Source: Nonomuraea fuscirosea (GTDB lineage: Bacteria; Actinomycetota; Actinomycetes; Streptosporangiales; Streptosporangiaceae). Taken from it: a stretch of 64,000 nucleotides of DNA. The notes under the pieces were generated by a model that saw only the letters and a list, made by a program, of their open reading frames with translations, searched no databases and was not told the origin of the DNA. Numbering within the stretch: position 1 is the first letter of the stretch; each line of letters opens with the position of its first letter. The translations under genes were made by a program, and so were the position numbers. The stretch spans positions 62,001-126,000 of the forward strand of contig NZ_PVNG01000001.1 of NCBI RefSeq assembly GCF_003001935.1, written 5' to 3'. Positions 16,165-23,956 of this stretch are shown one piece after another.

Positions 16165-18087
16165 GTGTCACAATTACGCCCGGCCCTCTTCGCCGTCGCG
16201 CTCACCCTCGCGATAGCGACGCCCGCCCAGGCCGCCGCCGCTCCCGCGATCACCGTCGAGAACGGCCGGACCCAGCCGGTCTTCTCCTACGCGGACGCCG
16301 TCCGCGAGCACGTGTACGTCGAGTCGACCGTCGACAGCGACCTCGACGGCAACCTCGACAAGGTCAGGGTGGACATCATCCGGCCCAAGGAGTCCGGCCC
16401 CAGGCTCAGGGTGCCGGTGATCATCGACGAGAGTCCGTACTACGACAACTCCGGTCGTGGGAACGAGGGCGAGCGGAAGGTCTACGACGCCGCCGGAAAT
16501 GTCACGAAATTTCCGCTCTTCTATGACAACTACTTCGTCCCGCGCGGCTACGCCGTCCTCAACGTCGACATGCTCGGCACCACCAGGTCGGAGGGTTGCC
16601 CCGACATCGGCGGCAAGGCCGACGTGCTGGGCGGCAAGGCCGTCATCGACTGGCTGAACGGCCGCGCCAAGGCGGTCAAACCGGACGGCACCCCGGCCGT
16701 GGCCGACTGGACCACCGGCAAGTCCGCGATGATCGGCAAGTCCTACGACGGCACCCTGGCCAACGCCGTCGCCGCCACCGGCGTCAAGGGCCTGGAGACG
16801 ATCGTCCCGATCTCGGCGATCAGCTCCTGGTACAAGTACCAGCGCTCGAACGGCGTCGTCTACAACTACGACTACGCCTCCTGGCTGGCGAACTACGTCG
16901 ACACCGACCCCGAGGACAAGTGCCGGCCGGTACGCGACAAGATGGACGCCGAGGACGGCGACGACACCGGCGACTACAACGGATTCTGGGCCGAGCGCGA
17001 CTACATCAAGGGCCTGCTCGGCGACGTCTCCAAGGTCAGGGCCAGCGTCTTCGTCATCCACACGGTCAACGACCTCAACGTCAAGCCGGACAACTTCTCC
17101 GCCTGGTGGAAGGCCCTGGCCGACAGGAACGTGCCGCGCAAGATCTGGGTCGGCCAGACCCAGCACGTGGACCCGTTCGACTTCGAGGGCCGCAGGGACC
17201 TGTGGGTGGACACGCTGCACCGCTGGTTCGACCACTGGCTGCACGGCGTGCGCAACGGCGTCACGAACGAGCCGCGCGCCGACGTCGAGATCGGCCCGGC
17301 GCGGTGGATCACGCAGCGCGACTGGCCGGCCCCGTACGCGCTCAAGGCGTCGCTGCGCCCCTCCGCCGACGGCTCGCTCGGCCTGCGGCCCGCCGCGCGC
17401 AACAGCACCGCGACGTTCACCGACGTCGCCATGAGCGAGACCGACATGGTGGCCGAGGTGGGTCAGCCGAACCCGGGGCGGGTGGCGTTCACCACCGGTG
17501 AGCTGCCGCTGAGCCTGCGCCTGTCCGGCACGCCGACCGCCGACCTGCGGGTCAAGCTGGACAAGCCGGCCGCCAACCTGACCGCGCTCCTGGTTGACTT
17601 CGGTGACGACACCCGCGTCGACTGGCGCCGCGGCCAGGGCATCACCACGCTCACCGAGGAGGACTGCCACGGGGAGAGCACCGCGGACGACGACGCCTGC
17701 TACCGCAAGGTCGTCACCAACGTGGCCACTCGTCCGCTGGAGATCGTCGCCCGCGGCTGGATCGACGTGCGCAACCGCGACTCGCTCAGCCAGGGCAAGC
17801 CGTTGCCCCTGGGAACGTACGGCACCGTCAAGTGGCTGACCCTGCCGCAGGACTACACCTTCAAGAAGGGTCACCGGATCGGCCTGGTGGTGGCCGGCAC
17901 CGACTCGACGTACACCTCGGAGACCGGCACCGGGGCGAACGTCACCGTCGACCTGGCCAGGAGCAGTGTGACCGTGCCGTTCGTGCTCGGCACCCCGCTG
18001 CCCGACGTGCCGAAGGACACCTCCAGGTTCCGCGGGCCGGAGAAGCTGGACCTGCCCGAGCCCGAGCCCGGGTTCCACTTCTTCTAA
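16165..18087 (+). CDS. Secreted X-Pro dipeptidyl-peptidase (S15/CocE family)
   Basis: 640-aa exported serine peptidase that releases X-Pro dipeptides. A signal peptide (residues 1-27, ending PAQAAAA) precedes the alpha/beta-hydrolase domain. Ser193 in GKSYDGT is the nucleophile, the Asp lies in VNDLNVKPDNF and the His in TQHVDPFDF. The C-terminal part (about 400-640) is the jelly-roll domain seen in X-Pro and cocaine-esterase-type enzymes. The length and the EHVYVESTVDSDLDGNLDKV opening match the actinobacterial secreted X-Pro tripeptidyl/dipeptidyl enzymes. GTG at 16165 is chosen for GGAGG upstream and the signal peptide. Confidence 0.9.
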   Translation: MSQLRPALFAVALTLAIATPAQAAAAPAITVENGRTQPVFSYADAVREHVYVESTVDSDLDGNLDKVRVDIIRPKESGPRLRVPVIIDESPYYDNSGRGNEGERKVYDAAGNVTKFPLFYDNYFVPRGYAVLNVDMLGTTRSEGCPDIGGKADVLGGKAVIDWLNGRAKAVKPDGTPAVADWTTGKSAMIGKSYDGTLANAVAATGVKGLETIVPISAISSWYKYQRSNGVVYNYDYASWLANYVDTDPEDKCRPVRDKMDAEDGDDTGDYNGFWAERDYIKGLLGDVSKVRASVFVIHTVNDLNVKPDNFSAWWKALADRNVPRKIWVGQTQHVDPFDFEGRRDLWVDTLHRWFDHWLHGVRNGVTNEPRADVEIGPARWITQRDWPAPYALKASLRPSADGSLGLRPAARNSTATFTDVAMSETDMVAEVGQPNPGRVAFTTGELPLSLRLSGTPTADLRVKLDKPAANLTALLVDFGDDTRVDWRRGQGITTLTEEDCHGESTADDDACYRKVVTNVATRPLEIVARGWIDVRNRDSLSQGKPLPLGTYGTVKWLTLPQDYTFKKGHRIGLVVAGTDSTYTSETGTGANVTVDLARSSVTVPFVLGTPLPDVPKDTSRFRGPEKLDLPEPEPGFHFF

Positions 18088-18096
18088 AACACGGAC

Positions 18097-18135
18097 CCCG
18101 CTCGGGCAGGGCCGTGGGTTCCCTGCCCGAGCGGG
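18097..18135. terminator. Strong terminator between convergent genes
   Basis: A perfect 15-bp stem, 18097-18111 with 18121-18135, and a 9-base loop. It lies 10 bp after the X-Pro peptidase stop and ends 6 bp before the stop of the convergent sigma-fusion gene, so it can serve both. Confidence 0.85.
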
Positions 18136-18140
18136 CCGTC

Positions 18141-19952
18141 TCAGCAGTCGCGCCAGTGGGTCCCGTCGCGGGAGTCGAGCGTCAGCACGCCGTCACCGCG
18201 CTCGACCGTCCAGGACACCTTCAGGCGCAGTGTGCCCCCGCCGGCGGTCGTGCCGCCGGTGTGGCGGCCGTCGCCGCTGGTCCTGCCCGCCCACCTGACG
18301 GCGATCTCCCCGCGCCGCACGACCGGCTCGTCGTCGCAGCGCCCCGATCGCGCCGTCTCCTTGATCCGGAAGCGGTTCCCCGACACGGCGATGCCGTCCG
18401 TGCCCGAGGCCGACACGACCTCGCACCGGCCGGTGCACGACAGCGCGAACGATCCGGTGCGCCCCTGTCCCAGAGACACCGACGCCGGGGACAGCCGGGC
18501 CGCCGGCGGCTCCGGCCTGGGCAATGCGGACGTCCTGGGCACGGCCTTCAGCGCCGACCCGGCGGTGCTCTCCTCCGAGCCGCCAGCCGTGGTGCCAGTG
18601 GTGCCAGTAGTGCCAGTAGTGCCAGTGGTGACTTCGGCCACCCATCGCGAGGGCTGCTCCAGCAGCACGCTCGTCTGCGCAGCGGCCTTGGTGAGCGTGG
18701 CCGGATGCTCGCGGGCGTTCATGACGGCCCAGATCAGGCCCGCCGCCAGCAGGCCCACGCCGAGGATCAGCCCCAGCCTGGCCACCGCCCTGATCGGCGT
18801 GCCCTGGTCGGGATCGTCGTCCTCGGGCTTGTCCCGCCAGTACTCCTGCCACTGCCCGGGATCGCCTCCCGAGCCCCCGCCGCCCGTGAACCGTTCCGCG
18901 CCGGACAGGGTGATGCCGCCGTAGCGGATGACCGCGTCGTCGTGGTGCACGCCGTTGCTCTCGCCCTTGACGACGGCGGTGTAGACGAGCTTGTCGCCGT
19001 TCGCGCCGCCGCGGAAGGCCCGGGTCCGGCTCGGCGGCGTGAACGGGTGCCGCCCGCGCACGGCGGGTGCGACGGGGTGCTCCTGGTCGGCGGCGGCCGC
19101 GCCCGCCGCCGACCAGGGCTTTCCCGAGGTCGCCGCCGTGGGGTCGGCGACCGGGGTAGGTGGCGTGACGTCAGCGACCGGGGGAGCCGGCGACGAGGAG
19201 CCGGTCTCGACCAGTGTGCGGGCCTGCACAGGAAAGCCGTCCGCCCGCCAGAGTGGTCCCTCGCCGGGCAGAGGCTGCGCTGACGCCAGCCGGTTGGGCA
19301 GTGTGCCGGGCAGTGCCGCGATCGGCAGGCGGCGCAGCAGCGCGCCCGCCGTCATGGTCCTGGGCGCGGCCCGGCAGGTCGCGCAGGACTGGATGTGGCG
19401 GCCGATCCTGGCCCTGGCCCGCCGGCCGGGGGCGGTGACCCACTCGCCCACCCGTGCCGTCAGGTCGGGGCAGCCGTCGCGGGAGCGCGCCGCGACGATG
19501 GCGGCGAACCACTCCTCCAGGCCGGCGGCGGCCCGCTCGATGATGGCGCGCACCTCGGCCTCGGGCAGCTCGAAGAGCGCGCTGAGCTCCGGGTCGGCCA
19601 GGCCGTGCCGGACGGACAGGTCGAGCAGTTCGCGCTGCGGCCGGTCCAGGGACAGCAGCGCCTCGGGCAGCAGCTCCGACATGCGGCCTGGACGCGACCA
19701 CGAGCCGATGCTGGCCGGTTTGGCCACGACCGCCCGGTGGGCTCTGGCCACCGCGTACAGCCAGGGCCGGCGCAGGGCCGGATCGACCACCCGGTCCGCG
19801 TACAGGTGCGCCGTCATGACGGCGCCCGCCACCGCCTGCTCGGCGTCGCCGGCGGCGAGTTCGGTGCGGCAGTAGTCGTAGAGGCGGGCTCCGTGCTTGT
19901 CGCACAGGTCACGGATGGCCTGGCGGGCGTCGTCGGACAGGGTTCGCCACAT
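18141..19952 (-). CDS. ECF-like sigma factor fused to zinc-finger anti-sigma motif, membrane helix and outside domain
   Basis: 603-aa fusion. Residues about 18-75 resemble sigma region 2 and 98-150 region 4 (LLSLDRPQRELLDLSVRHG, helix-turn-helix near PELSALFELPEAEVRAII). His186-x3-Cys190-x2-Cys193, with Cys161 before it, is the zinc-binding anti-sigma motif. A Pro/Ala-rich linker leads to one membrane helix (about 388-410, LGLILGVGLLAAGLIWAV). Outside lies a Thr-Thr-Gly repeat (about 442-456) and a beta-rich domain with four cysteines in two close groups (SCTGRC and the later GRCDDE plus the final Cys), perhaps disulfide-bonded. Sigma-like regions are divergent and promoter recognition is unproven. 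The ATG at 19952 has GAGGAGGAGG upstream. Confidence 0.82.
   Translation of the reverse strand: MWRTLSDDARQAIRDLCDKHGARLYDYCRTELAAGDAEQAVAGAVMTAHLYADRVVDPALRRPWLYAVARAHRAVVAKPASIGSWSRPGRMSELLPEALLSLDRPQRELLDLSVRHGLADPELSALFELPEAEVRAIIERAAAGLEEWFAAIVAARSRDGCPDLTARVGEWVTAPGRRARARIGRHIQSCATCRAAPRTMTAGALLRRLPIAALPGTLPNRLASAQPLPGEGPLWRADGFPVQARTLVETGSSSPAPPVADVTPPTPVADPTAATSGKPWSAAGAAAADQEHPVAPAVRGRHPFTPPSRTRAFRGGANGDKLVYTAVVKGESNGVHHDDAVIRYGGITLSGAERFTGGGGSGGDPGQWQEYWRDKPEDDDPDQGTPIRAVARLGLILGVGLLAAGLIWAVMNAREHPATLTKAAAQTSVLLEQPSRWVAEVTTGTTGTTGTTGTTAGGSEESTAGSALKAVPRTSALPRPEPPAARLSPASVSLGQGRTGSFALSCTGRCEVVSASGTDGIAVSGNRFRIKETARSGRCDDEPVVRRGEIAVRWAGRTSGDGRHTGGTTAGGGTLRLKVSWTVERGDGVLTLDSRDGTHWRDC
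18592..18627. repeat. 9-bp minisatellite inside the sigma-fusion gene
   Basis: Four tandem copies of GTGCCAGT(G/A), with partial copies on both sides, encode a Thr-Thr-Gly repeat on the minus strand in the extracytoplasmic linker. Whole-unit changes keep the frame, so length variation would be tolerated. Confidence 0.8.
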
Positions 19953-20003
19953 CCGGTGTCACCTCCTCCTCTCGGTACGCGGACTGGTGCGTGCTCGTGA
20001 TCG

Positions 20004-21179
20004 TCAGGTCCTCCCGGCCGGTTTCGGCGCGATGTCCAGGAGTGACGCCTGCGCCAGGTAGGCGCGGGTGGCGTCGGGATCGCCGGCGATGGCGCGCAGC
20101 CCGGCCATGGCCGCCGCGAGCCTGGCGCTGTCGTGCTCGCGCACGCCCGCCGGCCGCGTCTCGCCGCGCGGGACCACCCGGTGCAGCAGCACCGAGCGCC
20201 GCCGCCAGGCCCACGCCTCCAGCGCGGTCGGTTGGGCGTAGCCGCCGATCACCGCCGCGATGACCTGGCCGGCCTCGGCGGCGTCGTGGATGCCGGCGTT
20301 CATGTTCAGCCCGCCGATCGTGGACGTCAGGTGCGCGGCGTCGCCCACGAACAGCACCCGCCCGCACCGGTACGAGGGCAGCACCCCCCTCGACAGTCCG
20401 AACCGGTCGGCGCCGGTCACCCTGATCGGCTCGCTGGCACCCGGCAGGGCCCGGCGGACCAGCAGGGACAGGTTCGACGGGGACAGCGGCTCGTGCGCCT
20501 CGCAGGGGATCTTGAAGATGATCCGCCAGTGGTCGGGCAGGCCGAGCAGGGTGCACGACTGCTGCACATCCCGTACGTACGTCAGCGGCGCCAGGCTCGG
20601 CAGCAGCCGGTCCAGTGGCGAGTCGGTGAACACCCGCAGCGCCTGCGCAGGACAGGCGGAGCGGGGAAAGGACAGCCCCAGCGAGCCGCGCACGGTGCTG
20701 TGGGCGCCGTCGGCGGCGATCATGTACCGGGCCCGCGTCCAGGTGTGGCCGACGCGGACCCGGATGCCTGTGCCGCCCTCGGCGACGCCGTCCACGTGGG
20801 TGCCGAACCGCACGTCCACGTCCGGGTAGACGTTCAGGGCCGCAAGCAGCAGCGCGGTGAGCGCGGACTGGTCGGCGTGGATCCTGAACGGATGCCGGGT
20901 CAGGCCGTCCAGCCGGTTCATGCCCATCTCGGCGAGCACGATCCCGGACCGGTCGCGCCACTGCACCCGGTCCACGACGCGCCCGCCGGCCACCAGCCGG
21001 GAGGCCACGCCGAGGGAGTCGAGCAGGTCTAGGGTGGCGGGGTGAAACGTGCATGAGCGGGCTTGCCTTGGCAGTTCGTTCTCCCGCTCCAGCACGGTGA
21101 CCGGGATCCCGGCCCTGGCCAGGGAGAGCGCGGCCGTCAGCCCGGCGGGACCGGCTCCGGCCACGATGACGCCGTTCAT
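20004..21179 (-). CDS. FAD-dependent monooxygenase (PHBH-like)
   Basis: 391-aa flavin monooxygenase. VIVAGAGPAGLTAALSLARA is the N-terminal FAD motif, ERENELPRQARSCTFHP the family continuation, YMIAADGAHSTVRGSLG the DG motif that contacts both FAD and NAD(P)H, and VLFVGDAAHLTSTIGGLNMN the GD motif. No signal peptide or membrane helix, so it acts in the cytoplasm on an aromatic or polyketide-like substrate. Members of this class hydroxylate phenols and hydroxy-nicotinates. ATG at 21179 overlaps the stop of the isomerase-family gene (ATGA), so the two are translationally coupled and perhaps act in the same pathway. Confidence 0.9.
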   Translation of the reverse strand: MNGVIVAGAGPAGLTAALSLARAGIPVTVLERENELPRQARSCTFHPATLDLLDSLGVASRLVAGGRVVDRVQWRDRSGIVLAEMGMNRLDGLTRHPFRIHADQSALTALLLAALNVYPDVDVRFGTHVDGVAEGGTGIRVRVGHTWTRARYMIAADGAHSTVRGSLGLSFPRSACPAQALRVFTDSPLDRLLPSLAPLTYVRDVQQSCTLLGLPDHWRIIFKIPCEAHEPLSPSNLSLLVRRALPGASEPIRVTGADRFGLSRGVLPSYRCGRVLFVGDAAHLTSTIGGLNMNAGIHDAAEAGQVIAAVIGGYAQPTALEAWAWRRRSVLLHRVVPRGETRPAGVREHDSARLAAAMAGLRAIAGDPDATRAYLAQASLLDIAPKPAGRT

Positions 21180-21937
21180 GCCGTGCGCCTCCCCTGCGAA
21201 GCCATGGGACGGCGGTAGGGCACCCGGCTGAGCTTCACGTGCCGGCCGACCGCGTGGGACAGGGCCCACCAGGCGGTGCACAGGTTGGAGGTGAGCAGGG
21301 TCCGGTCGTTGCCGTCGGCCAGCGGGCCGAGCACGGACAGCGTGCCCAGTCCGGTGCCGGTGAACAGCAGCGCCGCGTCGGGCGGCGGTTCGGCCAGCTC
21401 GACCTGGGTGATCAGTTCCTGGGGGGTGACCGCGTAGGAGGAGTAGCCCTCGCGGGCGCGTACCTGGACGATCTGGGTGACGTTCATGCCGGCCGTCTTC
21501 CAGAACCGTTCGGCCAGCTCCGTCACCCACGGTTCGTGCGGCGAGATCAGCACGATGTCGCTGACCATCACGTGTTCCATCGCCTCGCGCGTGGCCAGCG
21601 TGGCCGAGGCGAACGGCACCCCGGTCGCCGCCGTCAGCCGCTCGCACTGCTCCTTGTCCCCGTCGGGGCCGAGCAGGTACCGGGGCTCGCTGCAGGCCAT
21701 GACCATCGCGTCCAGCCGCAGGCCGTCGAAGGCGTTGACCATGGCGGGCAGGTCCGCGTTGTAGCTTTCGAGCCGGTCTGCCATGGGCAGCCCTGGCCGT
21801 ACGGGGAAGCGGGCGACGTGCATGTCCGCACGTGAGCCGAGCAGACGGGTCAGCTCGGGTTCCGCTGACGGGTTCGCCGGCGCCACGACGACGCCGACCC
21901 TGCCGCGGCTCACGGGATGCCCCGGACGGGTGCGCAT
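21176..21937 (-). CDS. Asp/Glu racemase superfamily enzyme, maleate isomerase/arylmalonate decarboxylase type
   Basis: 253-aa enzyme. RVGVVVAPANPSAEPELTRLL opens the fold as in maleate cis-trans isomerases. The two catalytic cysteines of that family are visible in MVMACSEPRYLLG and in LLTSNLCTAWWAL. TGTGLGT in between is a substrate-carboxylate loop. Known relatives isomerise maleate to fumarate or decarboxylate arylmalonates. Together with a flavin monooxygenase this recalls nicotinate-type ring breakdown, but the ring-cleaving dioxygenase and deformylase of that pathway are not nearby, so the true reaction is open. ATG at 21937 follows AGGAGG. Confidence 0.85.
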   Translation of the reverse strand: MRTRPGHPVSRGRVGVVVAPANPSAEPELTRLLGSRADMHVARFPVRPGLPMADRLESYNADLPAMVNAFDGLRLDAMVMACSEPRYLLGPDGDKEQCERLTAATGVPFASATLATREAMEHVMVSDIVLISPHEPWVTELAERFWKTAGMNVTQIVQVRAREGYSSYAVTPQELITQVELAEPPPDAALLFTGTGLGTLSVLGPLADGNDRTLLTSNLCTAWWALSHAVGRHVKLSRVPYRRPMASQGRRTA

Positions 21938-21986
21938 GGATGTCCTCCTGTGCGGGAAGGCGAGCGGTGCGGGAAGGAGAGCAAGA

Positions 21987-22202
21987 TCAGGACGCGCGGT
22001 GCCGCAGCGCCTGGTCGATCTCGGTGATGGCCTCGACGGACACCTGCCGGATGCGGCGCAGCCGGTGCACGGTGCGCGCCGGGGCCGGCGGCGGCGGATC
22101 GGCGACCTGGTCATCGCTCCAGGCCGGTGGTGACGTGCCGGGCCGTACGCCCCGCGCGTGCACTTCGTGTGGTCGTGACCTGGGCACTTCATCGGTGAGC
22201 AT
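21987..22202 (-). CDS. 71-aa protein with MazF-like C-terminal segment
   Basis: Small protein read between the repeat-membrane protein and the isomerase-family gene. Residues 1-40 are Pro-rich and disordered. Residues 41-71 (RTVHRLRRIRQVSVEAITEI, then DQALRHRAS) resemble the last helix of MazF/PemK toxins, typically RTVxRxRLxxxxGxVSxExxxEIDxALR. The SH3-like toxin barrel is absent, so it is either a remnant or a small protein using only this interaction helix. The ATG has GAGGAG six bases upstream and its first 14 bp overlap the preceding gene. The match is by eye and uncertain. Confidence 0.5.
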   Translation of the reverse strand: MLTDEVPRSRPHEVHARGVRPGTSPPAWSDDQVADPPPPAPARTVHRLRRIRQVSVEAITEIDQALRHRAS

Positions 22203-23016
22203 GATCGCTCCTCATGGTCGCGGATGAACGGGAGAGGTGCTCGAAGCCGGCCGGCCGCTGCTCACGTCCCGACGCCACGGCGACCCGCACCTGCGCCGTG
22301 GCGGCGAGCGGAACGGCGGCCGGCGGCACGGCCTGCCCCGGCCGGGAGCCGCCCGCGCGATGCCGCCGCGGGATCTCAGGGGATCCCGGCGGCGGCCCCG
22401 CGGACGTGCCCGCCCGGCCGGGCGGGCGGGAGAAAAGCCGACCCCAGGTGCTATCCCTTGAGATGGCCAGCACGCCAGCCGCTACCGCGCTGGCCATCAG
22501 CACCGTGCCGACCAGGTCGGGCACGTGCTTCACGGTGCCGGGGGGGTGGGATAGCGCCGGGGCCGGCGCTGAGGGCGCCGCCGCCATTCCCGCGATGGCG
22601 GCGAGCGAGGCGGCGAACGGTGTCGCGCCGCCTGAGTCCCGCACCGGTACGTCACGCACCGGTGTGTTCCGAATCGGCATGTTCCTCATCGGCACGTCCC
22701 GAACCGGTGCGTTCCGAAGAGAAATGTCCCGAAGAGAAATGTTCCGAACCGGTGCGTTCCGAAGAGGAACGTCCCGAACCGGGGTGTTCAGCTGAACCGG
22801 CCGTTCTCCCCGCGGCGCCTGCCGGAACGCGGCCGTGATGACCGCCGGCGCGTCCGGGCAGTTCAGGGCCGGGCCGAGCGCGAGCACGCTCGGCCGGCCG
22901 GAGGAGCCGGCCGGACGCCCCCGGCGCGCCACGGTCGCCTGGGCCGGTCGCCGGGGCCGCGTCGCGGCCGTCGGGACCGGGGCGACCGGGTGCTCGCGCA
23001 GGGGCGTCAACGTCAT
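22189..23016 (-). CDS. Membrane protein with ten-unit pentapeptide-like repeat
   Basis: 275-aa protein I cannot assign to a family. Residues 1-70 are Arg/Pro-rich. Residues 78-127 are ten tandem copies of a five-residue unit, [PS]-[VLMI]-R-[DN]-x. This resembles pentapeptide repeats (A-D/N-L-x-x) with Pro or Ser in the second-position D/N place. A hydrophobic stretch (131-150) and a membrane helix (168-186, DLVGTVLMASAVAAGVLAIS) follow, then a Pro/Gly/Arg-rich tail. Start ATG at 23016 overlaps the previous stop by ATGA, and its end overlaps the next gene, so it belongs to a coupled operon. Confidence 0.6.
   Translation of the reverse strand: MTLTPLREHPVAPVPTAATRPRRPAQATVARRGRPAGSSGRPSVLALGPALNCPDAPAVITAAFRQAPRGERPVQLNTPVRDVPLRNAPVRNISLRDISLRNAPVRDVPMRNMPIRNTPVRDVPVRDSGGATPFAASLAAIAGMAAAPSAPAPALSHPPGTVKHVPDLVGTVLMASAVAAGVLAISRDSTWGRLFSRPPGRAGTSAGPPPGSPEIPRRHRAGGSRPGQAVPPAAVPLAATAQVRVAVASGREQRPAGFEHLSRSSATMRSDHAHR
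22636..22785 (-). repeat. 15-bp tandem coding repeat
   Basis: Ten diverged 15-bp units within the membrane-protein gene; the plus-strand core is GTTCCGAACCGGTGC-like, with copies such as AATGTCCCGAAGAGA repeated almost exactly twice near 22,720-22,750. The reading frame is kept through all units. Confidence 0.8.
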
Positions 23017-23735
23017 CGCGCCGTCACCGCGCTTCCCGCCACGTTCGGCACGCTGACGCAGACCATGCGTTCAGTCAGTCCCGCTCGTGGTCCCGCCGCA
23101 CGCGGACGGGCCGGCCCCGCACCACCGGACACCGTACGTGCGACCTTGGTGGCGAGCGTGAGATGCTCGCCGCAGCGGCGGCTCACCTTGACCTCCAGGC
23201 CGGCCACCTGGGCCAGCCTGAGTCGCAGGGGCTCGAGCGACGACCGTCGTTCCAGGCCGTCGAGATCGGCCAGGCGGGCGGGCCAGCGCAGTGAGTCCGC
23301 GCAGCGCGCCTCCACCTCGGCCGGCAGGTCCTCGGCGGGGAACCCGTCGTGACGCAGCCGGGTGGCGACCATGACGGCGGTGAACGCCGTCTTGTCGAAG
23401 TCGGCCAGCCGGCCCTTGAGCGCGGCGCCCAGCATCCTGACGCGGTGGCTCAGGCAGACCGCACTCCACCCGAGCAACAGCAGCCGGTCAGGGCCGGTCT
23501 CCGTGTGCCAGCCGGACAGCCGCAGCTCGCGGGCCATCCGGTGGTAGAAGCGCCAGCGGTGGCGTGGGTCGTCCAGCCAGACCTGGACCCCGCCCAGTGG
23601 CAGGCTCGCGACGCGCACGCCGTCGCCGGCCAGCGGCCCGGCGACCCGGGCGCAGATGCGCTGGACGACGAGCTCCTGCCCAGGGGAGACCGGATCTTCC
23701 GTGAACCGGGAAGCGTCCGGGGTATCCATGGTCAC
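23013..23735 (-). CDS. Hypothetical protein, first gene of the five-gene run
   Basis: 240-aa soluble protein, no family recognised. The middle (about 40-190) looks like an ordered mixed fold: VRVASLPLGGVQVWLDDPRH, RWRFYHRMARELRLSGW, then LLLLGWSAVCLSHRVRMLGA and an Arg-rich helical part. The last 40 residues are Pro/Ala/Arg-rich. A GTG at 23735 is preferred because AAGGAGG lies about nine bases upstream; an ATG at 23729 is possible. It is transcribed divergently from the XRE/DUF5753 gene and its stop overlaps the next start (ATGA). Confidence 0.7.
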   Translation of the reverse strand: MTMDTPDASRFTEDPVSPGQELVVQRICARVAGPLAGDGVRVASLPLGGVQVWLDDPRHRWRFYHRMARELRLSGWHTETGPDRLLLLGWSAVCLSHRVRMLGAALKGRLADFDKTAFTAVMVATRLRHDGFPAEDLPAEVEARCADSLRWPARLADLDGLERRSSLEPLRLRLAQVAGLEVKVSRRCGEHLTLATKVARTVSGGAGPARPRAAGPRAGLTERMVCVSVPNVAGSAVTAR

Positions 23736-23835
23736 GTCTGGCCACCTCCTTGCCGGGGATCTCTTCAGAACCCTTTGGCTGTTAAGCCTCAGTTACCACG
23801 TGCTCCGATAGTCCGCTTATGTGTGCGAGTATGTC

Positions 23836-23846
23836 AACTGACAGTT
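23836..23846. promoter_or_regulatory. Palindrome in the divergent promoter of the XRE gene
   Basis: AACTG-A-CAGTT is an 11-bp perfect palindrome within the AT-richest stretch of the 221-bp gap between the five-gene run and the XRE/DUF5753 gene. Short palindromes of this type are usual XRE operator sites; binding is inferred. Confidence 0.45.
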
Positions 23847-23956
23847 TGCGTATATGTTGCTACCTGCTCGCGTGGCAGAGCTTGCCCGCATGGCAGGGGA
23901 CACTGGGGCTCGCGTCCCTTACGCTGAGAACGTTCACGGGCGGTAGGAGGTGTGCC

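Noticed and set aside
16165..18087. Cocaine esterase
   Set aside because: CocE and X-Pro peptidases share the fold; the signal peptide, length and the EHVYVESTVDSD opening favour the secreted X-Pro enzyme.
20004..21937. Nicotinate degradation operon
   Set aside because: A flavin monooxygenase and a maleate-isomerase-type enzyme are present, but no ring-cleaving dioxygenase, deformylase, amidase or nicotinate hydroxylase lies nearby.
22636..22785. CRISPR-like array
   Set aside because: The repeats are 15 bp with no spacers and keep a coding frame; no cas genes.
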